Below, piece by piece: positions 47,601-61,200 of a DNA stretch of 64,000 bases. This stretch comes from Coptis chinensis (taxonomy: Eukaryota > Streptophyta > Magnoliopsida > Ranunculales > Ranunculaceae): assembly GCA_015680905.1 (NCBI GenBank), contig CM027379.1, positions 28,724,501-28,788,500 on the forward strand, given 5' to 3'. Within the stretch, counting starts at the first letter, position 1. Each line of letters begins with the position of its first letter. Under the pieces are notes generated by a model. That model did no database searches and was not told the origin of the DNA. It saw nothing but the letters and a program-made list of their open reading frames with translations. A program made the translations under genes and the position numbers.

Positions 47601-50600
47601 ATGGGAAACCCCCTTTCAGTTTAAAATTCGTTATTGGAGCATGCATGGGAACTTTCCCACATTTCCCAAAGATTCTTCCATAAATTTTGCCCATTTCCCT
47701 CCCCCTGTAATTTTTCCCTTTAAAACTGTTCTTGGGGGTGGAGAGACATTTCCATGCATAATTCCTATGCATGAAACTTTAAACTAAATAGTAAGGTTCC
47801 AGCCCAAAAAATTTCCATGTGAAATCATACACACTCTTAGCTTTTATCTCTTAACAATGGCAGCATGGTAATTTCATCAAAACTAATTAAACACAAAACT
47901 TTAAGGATTCCTTCTTTTTTGGCATCATCTCCCACTTCTTCATTTTTGCTTCTTCCATAATGCTTATTCGCCTGCTTTCTCGCCCTCTTCTGCCAAGTTA
48001 ATTGTGACAAAAGATCAGGTAGGCTGTTACAACCTACTCCTTATCTATTCTTGGAACTAGAGCTGTTTTCGTCTATTAAAGACACTTCTGCACAACAGTC
48101 GTTAGCATGGAGAGAATGTGCATCTTGGCAAGTACTTGATAAGAAGACTTAATCTTCTAATTTGACTAATGGGATGCAAATAAAGTGCAATCAGTTTGTA
48201 CTTTTTCACATTGGACTTAGTTTCTAAAATAAAGGGAGTTTGCAACCAATACTCAAGCATTGAAATTAAAAAAATAAAAGCAAATCGCCATGCCAACAAA
48301 AGAATTCAAACAGACAAAACAATTAACACTTACCATTTCCACCCCTACAAATAACAGCCCTGGAGTCCCCAACGTTAGCAACTAGTAATCGACCACCAAC
48401 CAGAATTGCAGTGGAAGCTGTTGAACCAGCATCCCTGTTCTGACTACTTTCTGCTTTGAGGAACTCTGAGTCCGTGTGGTTGTATGCATCAGCTACAATA
48501 CAAGGTATTATTAAATAGTTGCAAATGGAAAATGATGAAAATGATAAATAGTTACAAAAAGGTTGCAAGCATTTTTATTTGATTTGTATAGAAAGGCAAA
48601 TACCTATGGCCGACTTGGTATCAGAGATGAACTTTGGGTGCTTGATCAAATTACTAAAGAGATTTTGCTTCACATATTCTGCAGCTCTAGCACCACCATG
48701 GCCTATAACCACAAGAAAAATATGCAGCATTATCCATTTGCATACTTCCAAAGGCATAGGCTAATTATAAAAGTTGGAGAACAGACAACTGAATGGAAAC
48801 ATGAATTATTAGGAGGCTTCGTTGCAGTTCTTGGATCCTGCTGAACTTGTTGAGATTCAAGACCTATCAAGAGATACGTAAAAGAATCAAGAAAATTAAA
48901 AATTACCATCAAAGACGCCAAAAAGACCAACTATCTCTCCATCGACACCATCGATTCTGGTCTCATAGAAATCTTCCATTGAAGACCTCTTCCCAGGTGA
49001 GCTAGCATAACCGTAGCTAAATTTCCCATTCTGACTATTTTCAGGAAAAAGATATATCATTATTGAAGGATAGAGTAACCATTAAGACACTAAACATGCA
49101 CAGCAATAAAACTGTAGCAAATGTAACAAATATGTTTTAACACATTCAAATTGACATTTTGCATATATCTGCAGTAAACATAGAGATTCTAAATAAAGCA
49201 AAGCCATCACGAAAATAGTTTACAATCTCCAACAGTATCATCCATCATTCAACATTAAGGAGTTGAGAGTCTGTACAGTGAATTACAATAATTTAATCAT
49301 AGAGTTGAGACTACACAATATATCAAACTATTTATTGGATATTCAAGAATAGAGACAAGTCAATGAGTATACAAAAAGGTAGCAGTCCTTCACGAAGACG
49401 AAGAAAAGTCCTCACTGAATAGTCTTTTTTGTTATCGGTAACTGAACAAAGTTCTTCAAGAGTTAAAAAAATTCCACGGGTGATACATTCAATTCTGTAG
49501 GGTCACAACTCAAAACTGTAGAAAGTATAACTCATGAACACTTTGACTAGAAAGGTTTTACAAAACAAGGATTTTTCAATCCAACCTCCAAAGTCAATAT
49601 TCCAAACATGGTGAGTGCATTAAAGAAATACAGTGTAGAAGAAAGTAACAAAACAAATTAAGGCCTTATTTGCTTCTTCTCTAAATGGTACAGTATGCCC
49701 AAAAATGGTCCACTATCGACTTCCACGAATTTTAGTGCTGGTCATAACCTTCATTTCCTGTACACAATATAATTATAAACCATATACAGCGTAAAACCTA
49801 GAATGATATCCATTCTTATGTTAGCACACGACAAAGAGTGAGGCTAGATCCATTAGATCGCAATCACAAATGTTGTATTTGCAAATACTAAGTTACATTC
49901 TCTACTTGTTGACTGCTCTTTTGCAATCACTTGGGTAGACACTTTTACAGTCATGTAATTAGCACCCAGCTCCCCCGGAGTCGGCCATACATAAATAGTT
50001 GCTGAGCTAGCTAAAAATAGTGTGAGAATCACAACCTTACACAATTATCTTTATAAGTAGCATATACACCAAAAATGATAAAAAGAGAAGAAAAGGCAAA
50101 CAAACATAACTACAACAGCTCCTAATGAAAACAATTGCTTTCTTTTATATAATCTTTTCTTTTCAGTTAACTATACAGCTTTAATGAGAAAACTTCCTTC
50201 TCAGGCATTCATGCATTCACATTTAATCAACGTTTACTCTTGTTGATGAGTATATTACAGAATCAGCATCTGGTACATAATCAGCAGAAAGAATCTAAGG
50301 ATATCGAGGCATAAAGCTGTCCTTTTTTTATTCTCTCTGTAAGATTAACACACTAGCTAAAAAAAACTACAGTTTCTCTTCTCCTATGAAACAGTAATAA
50401 AGACCAGAACACGAATACTATTAACTTATAAGAGAAAGAGATGGGGCCAAGGAGAATATTTGAAGGCAGAGAAGCAAAAAAATGTAGCCTTATATCACCT
50501 CCTATCAACTATCAATGCACTCGCTGATACATGACTAAAATAAATTCCATGGAAAGTTCCTCCAACATGTGAAACAAATACCATGAAAAGTCAACGCAAC

Positions 50601-53352
50601 TGTAAGCCCCTGAGCAGTTAAAATCAGTTTTCGGAAGTAATCGGTCTAGGAGCGATACGCGATTAATCGGTTAATCGGGGATTTAATCGGTTTAACATTA
50701 TTATATACAAATATGCAATTATATCTTCAAAATACAAAATACCAACAATTTTCAACCCAATAATTAAGAAACAACATAGGAAAAGTTGTAAATTCTAATA
50801 TATTTATTTATATATCTCACATTCTTTGAAAGTAAAAGTAGGTCCCGAATACATTCCATATTCTGTCAAAACAATTCAAAATAAAGAAAGTAGGCCCCTT
50901 ATCAAATTAAATAAGTAAAAGTACTCTTCCTCCATCAAGCTCATTCCAGAACGTCACCTCCCTTCCAGACTGGTTTCTTTTTTATTTAGAAGCACCAAGA
51001 ATACCATTACTGCAAATCAGACCTTCTTCAACTTCGTATCCTAAACCTTAAGCCACAACAACAAATTGGACCACCATTACTGCCTTTTATGTGTTTACAA
51101 TAGCAAAAGCTTGTAAGCTTACTGGAGTGGTCACTACAATATCGAGTTCCACGATGTAACATTTCTATTATCAAGTCGATCAAAAGCTACTAACGCGGAA
51201 TGGGTATCACCAGATTTCGTGTACAAATCAACAATGGCAGTGCCTAAATCCTCATTTAACCTAAACCCAAATTTCAACTCTACCCATGTATTAATTCACA
51301 ATGTTTCTAGCCTGTGTTATTCGTTGTGGCATTTTGTCGAGCAGTTTACGCATTTGGAATAGTTTGCATTGTTGAAGCATCCGCGTTGCGATATTTGGGA
51401 GGAGTACTCCGCTTATATGAACCAGAAGCACTAGTTGTTGTTGCTTTTTTTTTTTGTTTCGATAATATTGGCGGTTTGTTTTCTCATTTCCCCCGAGAAA
51501 TCGGTGTTCTCGACCGATTTGACCAAATAAATCAGCAACTGAGTAGTAACTGATAAATCTGGAAAAAACGTATCGCTCTACCTCCGATATGCGATTAATC
51601 GCCGATTAAATCCGATTTTAACTGCTTAGGTAAGCCCCCAAATATTTGCTGACTCGCCATGGTTCAGTGTTTTGACGTGGAGAGAGATTTTGTCCCCATA
51701 CCAATTTTGTCCCTCCATGTGACCATGCGGCACATGTAAATTTCTAGTCCTTATTATTTTATTTTTTTTGCAAACACTAATTCCTACTTCTTACTGTTAA
51801 TGCAATAAAGTGAGGGGAAAAGCAGTCACACTTTTGGACACACAGAGAACAGTACTAATTTCATCCGGAAACGTGGATGCAAGTATATAATATGGATGCT
51901 GCATCCAGACTTCATGGAACATGCATGTTGTCTCCATAGCTAAAGTTACACGACTCAAAAGGATGTGGCACAACCTAAGGTAAAGTCCGCCAAAAACATC
52001 TTTAATGACCTAGATACCCCCGGTTATTTCTGTCATGCCTAGCAACCTACTACAAAGTTGTACACTGACATGTAAGACAGGCCCAGAGTTACTGGACACC
52101 TAGCATAAACTGATTGGTAACTTAGAATAGGAACTAGAAATTAGTTCCTTCAGCCCTGAACCCTGCTAGAGGAACTGTATTGGAATAAAGGTTTTTAGGT
52201 CAAATCCATAAGGAAACCAAACAAGATGCAGAAGCAAAAGAGAGATGCACCTAGGAGAGGATGTTTAGCCACGGGGCATGTTGAATATATATTCCCTGCT
52301 TTAATGCATAAATTTCTACAGAGAAAACTTCTGAAAGAATCAGTGGTAGATAACAGAAGAGAAACTCTCTTTTTTTCGAGAACCCAGAAATGGAACTCTA
52401 GAAAACCCTCTACCTCCAAAGCGTATTCTTCACTTGCCAATTATTCCTCTACCTACAAGCTGCAAAACAGCTTTCTAGACAGAGCAACAGACTTAAAAAT
52501 TCTTTTAAATAGAAGCAGTTGTACAACTTGTATACTTGATCAAAATTACTAAGAAAAAAAAAATAACACAGTAATTCCCTCACGTTCAAGTTAAAAAAAA
52601 TTCACCATCAACACGAAACCATCTTACATCTAAACAAAATCACCTCATCCATTCTATATAGAGCGTAATTGCACTAAAGCCACACTGCTAAAAAAAAAAG
52701 AAAACACCATGAACACAATTTTTTTTGGATCAGTAAAGTGGGTCTATATATATATAAGCATAATGTCAATAAAGTAGGATGAGGCATCCCACATAAGTAC
52801 AACAAGAGGAACTATGAACAATGAACACTTTTTAAAAAAACGGAGTCCGAGGCACATACACATGGGTCAGACACACGAACATGCACTGATGGAGATAGTC
52901 TTAGGTTAGCTTTACTTAACTTGAAATGAGGAAGACGAAGAAAGGTTTGAAAAACAATGTGATAGAGGAAAAACATATTATCCCTTCCAGTACTTACAAT
53001 TCGGAGAAAACAAAAGAAGAACAACAAAGGAGAGAAACATTAACCTTCAAGTCATGGTTACAGACGGACACGAATTTAAATCTAAAAATAGTCATGAATA
53101 GTTGACGTTCATAATAAGTATAATCACACTTTAATATTGATATTAATAGAATTCAAAGTTAGTTAATCCGAAAATGGTTCATTAACACAGCCATGTCTAG
53201 TTCAAGTGCTTCAAAGATGTCGTGTCAAACACTTAACCTTCAGACCCGGACACAAACACCTGTGTCAACATCAAGGGAAGATAAACTAGAATGACATAGT
53301 AATCCCAATTAGCAAAGCATCACATACATTTATTCCGACGCTTCCTTCTAAA

Positions 53353-53385
<33 letters not shown>

Positions 53386-54320
53386 TCTAAATTTGTCGAA
53401 TGAGAATGTAGTACCAATTGTTTGCATGTCTCATGCAATGGTAGAAAAAAGTTAAGAGGGGGGAAAAATGGACAACTGTTAGAATCTACTCATCGTAATA
53501 GAAACTGTCCAACCTTACAATTGAATTGCCACATCACTCTATGAATAGACCCGCAAAACTAAAAGAGTTTAAAATGTTACATTGGAGTTTGTTGCGCTCA
53601 CACCAACCATATTTTAAATATTGACACGTAACATCCTTAAGACCAAATGACCAATGTATCAATGCTACAGAAGAAAATCTGCAACTCCTCAAACTCAGAC
53701 AGTAGTGACACACCACAAAGCCAAACATGTTAATATGTCGTGGATTTTCAAACTCCACGCTATTAAATCCTACAAACTACATTGGACAGGATCACGTGAA
53801 TGCGCCTACCACAACAAATTTTTCTGATGATAAATTTGTCCTCGGCGGGTACAAAAAGAAACCTTGGAAAACATAACCTAAATGCACCCTATCACGACAG
53901 ATTTTGGCTGATGACAGATTTTTGTCCTAGGCGTGTAGAAAAAGTTTCAAACAAAATGCTTGGAATATCATTTACTTGCGACAACATTTGTAGAAAAGAA
54001 ATTCCGTGACGATTACTTGGACACTTTAATCCTAGACAATTAGTTGACACTTAACCGATAACATTCCCCTAATTCCCCTCAACAAGGAAAAATCTTTCCC
54101 CTGGAGAAAACGCAATTATACCATTAATTACCAAAATCAATGAAAATGAGATCTAAACAAAGTATATACCATTAATTATCTTTTAAGATGTAGCATAAAT
54201 TATTATACATGCAAGACAATAGAAAAATGTAATAAATATATACCTGAGACCACCACCGCTAACGGGTGCATCATCACCCTGAGTCCCACTGCTCGTCAAA
54301 ACCGAATTCAAATAACCCAT
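44640..54320 (-). CDS. Protein phosphatase 2C, WIN2/PP2C59-like
   Basis: Eight exons (54244-54320, 48907-49034, 48604-48702, 48334-48492, 46746-46832, 46567-46658, 45476-45550, 44640-44801) join in phase into 292 residues. The protein starts [12 protein letters not shown] and has the PP2C metal-binding and catalytic motifs in order: [22 protein letters not shown] (Asp68, Gly69), [66 protein letters not shown] (Asp230) and [13 protein letters not shown] (Asp269, Asn270). These coordinate the Mn/Mg pair that hydrolyses phospho-Ser/Thr. The N-terminus and overall sequence fit the plant clade that includes WIN2 (HopW1-interacting); defence function is only inferred. The first intron is 5.2 kb and hosts a Mutator-like element. 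No defects seen. Confidence 0.92.
45115..45260. repeat. GTGTC/GACAC palindromic repeat, copy 2
   Basis: Matches 24477-24622, including the common end TCCGTGTCAATGTAACTTAG. It lies in an intron of the PP2C gene. Diverged fragments with similar words appear near 52845 and 53220. Confidence 0.6.
50611..51629. mobile_element. Mutator-like element (Pack-MULE) with 9-bp target duplication
   Basis: The ends are inverted repeats: TGAGCAGTTAAAATC on the left, and CTAAGCAGTTAAAATC read inward from the right. Both flanks carry the 9 bases GTAAGCCCC (50602-50610 and 51630-51638), the target length of Mutator elements. The subterminal regions are rich in GATTAATCGG words. No transposase is encoded. The interior carries part of a pentatricopeptide repeat gene on the minus strand, so it is a gene-capturing, non-autonomous element. 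It lies in the first intron of the PP2C gene. Confidence 0.85.
51134..51295 (-). pseudogene. Captured fragment of a PPR protein gene
   Basis: One open frame of 53 codons plus a stop reads [20 protein letters not shown], then [20 protein letters not shown], then [13 protein letters not shown]. This follows the standard plant PPR pattern (LGTALVDMYxKxGDxxxAxxxFD, NVxSWNSxI). The fragment stops right after SWNSIL, has no start of its own and is enclosed by the Mutator-like ends. Organelle RNA binding is the role of the parent family; nothing suggests the fragment itself is functional. Confidence 0.7.
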
Positions 54321-55241
54321 GATCTCAATCACAATAATAATAGTAAAATCAACCTTCCCTATTTCTATTCTATTAGACCAAAAAAACAAAAAGATCTCTC
54401 TTAATCAATCATCTCCAAATTCTATACCTAACCTGCCACAACAAAGCCAAATATAAATATCAAACAAACGAGATCTCACGAAATGCCATGAATAACAGCT
54501 GAGCCTTAAAAAGCGGGAAATAAAAACGGTTTCGTTTTAAGTAAAATTTTAATAAATTCTAAAAAATATGGATTACGTGGCAGTGGTGGTAGTTCGTCCA
54601 GCATATGACTTGGTCAAGCCGACAATGTATAACCGTCTTCTTTTGCTACTCATCTGCCACGTGCATTTTTTCTTTTTTCATGAGACAACATGGATAAGAT
54701 ATGGGATTTCGTTTTCAACCGTCGATCAAAACAAAATCAGATTTTATAGGTGACATTTTGTGGGTCGATAAACCACTGGTGACTGGACAATGCTCAAAAG
54801 TCGAAACTTTCCTTTAAGATAAAGATAAAAGGTTATTGATTTCTCTACTTTTCTCCTATAATAAGAGTTTGACAACTTGAACAGATCCCAAGAGGATAAT
54901 CTAATAAACAAACCCAGCGTCGGAGAAAAGCAACCTAAAATACATTACACAAAGAATATAAAAATATCTACAAATTGTAAAACAGTCTTAACTCAAAGTA
55001 CACAACTACACAAGCATCCGACCAGTTGATTATCGAAGCAAAATGCATGCATCCAATCTGGTTTAAACGCGCAGCGCATGGCTAGAAGGACCTGTACTAT
55101 ATTCTAGTTAGTAGCTTCTGTATGTGATTGATTCTTAGACTCAATTTGCATGCTTATGCCATCTCGCAAGTCGTAAAATGCCTCAGATTTTAAAATGCAG
55201 AATACAACAAACTAATTAAAAATGAGGTAAACTAAATCATA
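54321..55241. other. Spacer between the ABC1 kinase and PP2C genes
   Basis: About 920 bases hold the ABC1 kinase 3' untranslated region and the PP2C promoter and leader. An open frame at 54568-54753 has no family resemblance. Confidence 0.4.
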
Positions 55242-58200
55242 TCATGAATTTTCAAAATTGCAGTTTGCCTCCAGCTTATGAAGAAGCTTAGATATACATA
55301 GCCAAGTACTTTCTGGTATCTTACGACCAGAATGACTGACAAAGGCAGAAACGATATCCGCTGTAAATTGATGGAACTCTGGTTTTTTGGCCAAGCGCAA
55401 TAGCATTGCTACCCAAACTCCTGGAGCCAACTTCACTGCTTGCAGGAGGGATTGAAGCGCCTTAACCACCCTTGTTATCATTGCATGTCCCTGATGAAAA
55501 GAAATAGTCGTTATCTCCCTGCCTCTTAAAGTGAGTTAACAGTATCTTACAAGATGGCAATGCATAAGCAAACTTTTGCTGTAGTCTCTTTGACACAGCT
55601 GCTAAAAATCAAACTCTTCTTTTTCTTCTTAACCACTGGGTGTCAATTAAGGTATTTTTCATCTTAACCACTGGGTCTCATTAAGGTTGTCTCATGTAAT
55701 ACAACACCCTTTAAACTGGGCTATTCTATTCTAAAAATGACACCCCCCGAAACTTAAAAAGGAGAAGAATAGAAAAAGATCTATCAAGTGGTGAACGACA
55801 GCATCTTAGAATGACACATGACGTGAACAACTAAGCTATCTACAATCTAGGTAACATCCCACAGAGAGGCATGCACAGAAAGGTGTTATTATCAAGATGC
55901 ACACCCTTACAAAGGATCCAAACACTGAAGGCAGCTATGATCTGAGAGAATAATATTGGTAATATATCAGTTGCCACGCTTGGACATCCTAAAAGTAAGG
56001 CCAGTTATTTGTTATATGTCAGTCCAGGAGGATAAATACTATACATATAGACGATATATCACCAAACTTTCCACATTTGGACCAATTCCTTAATCAAAAC
56101 TGAGTAACCGAACATACTCCATTCTTATATAACCATCAAACAAATCAGAGTAGGAATTTACAAGAAATTGGATCAAACTTTTGAAACATGCATTTGTACT
56201 GTAGGTGAAACTGAACAATGTTGCAACACAAAAAGCGAACGCAATCCCTCATACACACACACATGCATGTCCCATAAAACAGTCTATATAACTGGAGAAG
56301 TATTATAGCAAGCCTCGAAAGCAATGCTTCTTCCATTTATAACTTTCAACTGAATTTTGGTTTGGGTGTTCTTGTTGTTGTTTTGTGTTGTGTTTCTTTT
56401 TCTTTCCTTATGTTTTTTTGGGGGGGGGGGGGGGGTTACAGATAAATAAATTGAGAATATGGCAAAAAACAAACCTCGAACCCTGGAGTTTCTCTCACTT
56501 CTGATTTTTCATTGAAAATGAAGGGAAAAGTTTTCTCTGACAGAACAACATCGGCTGCTTTGATGATGTCCTGAACTAGGTAAACACGCACTCGCCAACC
56601 CTTCTCAGATAGAATGAAATTGAAAAGATCTTCTGTTGCAGATACAACTGAACGCATGTCAAAATTCTTCCATCCCATAGCATTTGAAGCACTTGATGCT
56701 TCAGGGCCACTAACAGGCTCCTCAGCTGATTCAGAGATTGCTGCTATCTGAAATAGAGGAATATCAATTTCAATTTAAGTAACTATTAAAAGTGAAAACT
56801 GAGTATGGCATGGAAGACAGGATCAAGGTTCTTTTTCATCATAGCCTTTTTATTTCTCTCTTGTTATAAGTAAAAAATCAGTCCATGGATTGCTGTTTAT
56901 GCGTAGTTTGTCTTTAGAACATACGCTAAGCATCAGTAACCTTAAGAAAGATGCTTGTGGTAAACATTGCATGTGTGTGGGAGAGAGGGGTGACTGTGGT
57001 GTCCCTTTATTCCTATATTTGGGCTACCTTCCCATATTGAATATAGTCATATACAGCTTCTTAGGTGTGCCAAGGGAGTGTTGGGTTTGCTTAGAAGTTG
57101 GGTCTTAGCCCCTTATTTTTTGGTTGTCCAAAAGTCTTTTAAGGATTTTAGATGGTGCAATTTTGATTCATTTGTAGCTAGAAGGGAAAGTTGGTTGTTC
57201 ATTACCAGCAGAGAGTAACTAGAGATTGGTCTGGCAGTTTCCATAACGTATACTATACGTTAAGGGATAGGACGTACAAAAGAACAGATAAAATGCACAA
57301 GGTAAACACAGGGCAAGAGCTAGGAATAAACAGGACATACTAAGAAACAGAAAGAGATTGCCTTACCAGACGTTCCAAGCGGTTCCACCGAATGGAGCCA
57401 TCATTACGGATAACAAGCTCCCTTAATATTTTCCTCATATCAGGATTTGGGTCTGCAAGAAGTCTGCCAATAACAAAAGGATATGCACTTTCTACAACTT
57501 TAAAGTCAGGATCCAATGCTTTGGCAGTCCCTTCCAGTGACCCCAAAGATCTTATTACAAGTGCATAGTCGGGAGGCAGAGAAAAGTTGAACTCATACAT
57601 AACATCATATAGATGATGTATTACACCCTGAAAAATATATGGAGAAACAAGTCAAATTTCTACTTTGCTACATTAGCAATGATGCAGAATTGCAATGTAA
57701 GATCTGAGGTCTGAGTTGTAGATGAAGTTACAAATGCTATGGTTCATTTACCCACTAAGGAAAGATGCGGAGCGAATCTCTCTCTCTCTCAGTTATCTAG
57801 TTTTATAAAACCCAAAGAATATTTATTTTATTTATTTTTTTCTGCTACATCTCCATTCAAGACAAAGATTCAAGTTTTGGAGAAACTGAGAGGCCGGACT
57901 GACATTTCAAGAAATATCTCGATATAAATCCTCCATATAAGTATAATCGACCAACATTAGATTCTTGATTTTATTCAGTTTCACCAAATTCTTTAAAGGA
58001 CATGAAAGAGAAAATTGAAAACTTGTGAGATCCTCCAGTAGTAAAACATATTGGTTTTGTGCTGAAGCCAATCTTTATAATCATAGTCCTTCGTAAGTGA
58101 GTGCTCCTTACATTAATGAATTCTAACTAATTTAGGAAAGACCATTCCCTTATAGTTTCAAAGAATTTTAACAGAGTGCATCAAAAAGCATCAATTTGAG

Positions 58201-61200
58201 CACAACCAAAGTGGGTCTACATTTTAACAACATAGTACCACTGAGTCACTTCAATAGTATTTTATGTTAAGACATGCAAGTGCGTGAAATTTTCCTGTGG
58301 GGCAATCTGAAAGTGAACCTCAGTCAATTGTCTTGTTAAGCAACGTTATAATCAGTGGCTACTTTAACGATAACACCACACAACATAACATTGAACTCAA
58401 CTTCTAAAAGACACTAGGTCACAATGTGAACATCTTAAGTTGTAAACTCTAAAACTGTCTACGCTCTATACCTACGTATGAGCATTCTGTCTATACTGAT
58501 GCATGATCATTGTGAACTCTAAAACTTCAACATAAAATCAGAATGGTTATGCTATACCGAAGCACATAAAAGCAAATGTACAATGACAAATAAAGGAGTC
58601 GCTATACATTTTTCGAATTAAAAAAAGTGCTACAAAACACTCCTGAGATAAATTGAGATTTTCGTTCAGACTACGCAAAGAAAACAACAAAATTTGACAA
58701 GTAGCTACCAATTCTTTGGTGATATTCATAAACACACAAAAATTTGATTAAGCTTTTACCAACAAAAATTTTGTGGAAAAACAGGTGAGACATTGTTTGA
58801 AATATATGAATACAACTATAAAACACCTGAAAATCGTGTGATGAACGGCCCCCGTCACCAAAGGATTTTCTTAAAGCATCTGATACAGACTGTATATTGA
58901 CCCCATCAGGAATAAATCCAAGAGAAAGAAAGTCCTTTGCTAAGCCGAGAGAGTCACGGTTAACATAATGCACAAGCTGAAAGACATTAGATCACCATTG
59001 TTACAACTGCACCAGGGGACAATAGTTGAAGATTGCATAGAGAGGGGAAAAGAAAGTATAAGTATAGCGTCATTATATTTGGAAGCAAGTAGAGAGGAAT
59101 TCTGTGAAACCATAGGTAAAGAAATTCTTAGTAGTTCAAGATGGTGCAGCAGTGCAGCACAACAGATAAAAGGACAAATAGAGACTTTTAGGTGGTCAGC
59201 TGCAAAACATTTAAAGAAATGAGACTCTAGCATAGTAACATGCGCCCCAGAAAATGAACGAAGTGGAATCACAAGGAGGTGCACCACAATAGCACACAGC
59301 GGATTGTGTCAACAGTAACACTAAGTGTCTTCTCTAACTTATTATCCTTTTCTACTAGCCATACCAGTCCACTAGGACAGTTTCGTGGTGCCAACTTGTC
59401 AGAACCATGCTCCTGTTCTAGTACATACCTGAACAGCTTTGTCTTGTCTGATTCTTGAATGTGTATTCATTGTAAAAGACTGTCATAAACTACTGTGCTG
59501 AGCTAAAGGGAAATTGACTTCTCACTTTTGGTGTAGTTACTTATGTTACACATAAGTAAAAGTACGTCGAAATACTTGTTTATAGGTGGTAGGGTGTCTG
59601 TCTGTCTCTCTATGTGTGTGGGTGAGTGGTGGAGGTGGTGGTGGTGGTGGTGGCTGGGGGGGAGTCAAGATTGATGCTACTTCATTAGCAAAGCATAACA
59701 TTGTTGCACCAACTTTAGTCAAAATTATATATGTTTTGGTGTGATATGCTTTAAACCAGAACAAAAACATAAATATGTAACCATGGATGAACTAATAAAA
59801 TGAAATTGCACTGGGCAAAGGCTCACCACTTGCATAAGTCCAACTCGGTAATGGCGAGGAATCTCCCCCATCATTCCAAAATCAAAATATGCAAGGGAAC
59901 CGTCCTTTGTGGCTACTAGGTTCCCTGGATGGGGATCTGCATGGAAAAATCCCACTTCAAGCAATTGTCTTAATGAGCAATAAAGTCCCTGCAAAATACG
60001 AGATGAAAAGAATTCGCTTTGTATTATAAACTCTTGTTCACTGAGAGAAATCCACTAAATGTGCAAATAAACCCACTGTCAAAGGCTGTGATAGTATGCA
60101 AGGAAGTAAAATCTTAACATAATGATTAAAGATATTATGCATTGACATAGAGCATAGTATTAAATTTGGGCATTCAACTTATTAGAGTTCTTTGTGAGTC
60201 ATTAGATAGGTGGGACACTTCGCCCACCCAAAGGGTGGGGAAGTGTTGGATTTTTTTTGAGGTATTCCATATTGTAAACAGACTATTATAAACTCTTGTT
60301 ACTGAGAGAAGGCAGGAACTAACCAAGCCGAACTCTCTTCTCTCTCCTTTCTCTCTCAACTTTCTCCTTCATTAGCAATAATATAATTTTACTCAACTCA
60401 AAACCAATTGGCAATGAATATTGTTATTCGAGGCTTTAAATACTCGCTATGGAATTATATATTTTAACACACCCTCACTTGTGGCGTATCTTGGGCCAAA
60501 CTCGTGGAATTTTTTTGTTTTAAATGGGTAACGTGGAGTACATGAGCCCATTGGGCTAGAGGAATACCGCGCTCTAATACCATAATAAATTTGCACATCC
60601 AACTCAAAACCAATTGGAAATGAGTGAGACGCCCAATGAGTTATATATACTGCTATCTGGCTTATAAACCTAAACAGAAAGAGAACTTCAGATTCTTACG
60701 CTTAAAAATTTGTGTTAATTAATACTGGCACAGTGATGTAGTCAAAATCATACAACAGATATATCCAGACAGCTTGTAGTATCTAGGTACGCTGCAAAGG
60801 TTATATCAATCATACCTATAGAACTCGATCAATTTTTCACAATATTAAAGAAATAGAGGAGACTTGAACATGAACTATAAATATCATGCTGAATTAACAT
60901 ATACACTGTGATGAAAAATTGACAGTCTTCACAAATGACTTCAAATTTCCATTTAATAGTATAGTGAGATGGATAAATGGGAATGACGTAATTCAATATG
61001 AAGCACTCACAAAACAAAACAAAACAAAACAAAGCGGTGTTACACACCTCATCATTATTAATGTCATTATTTTTTAATCAGTAGAGTTCAAGATGTTTTT
61101 TCAATCATCATTTTCATTGCTCATCACCAATCATCTTTATCATCCTTTGTCACTATTATCATCATAATACAATCATTATCATTCTGCGACATCCATATTA

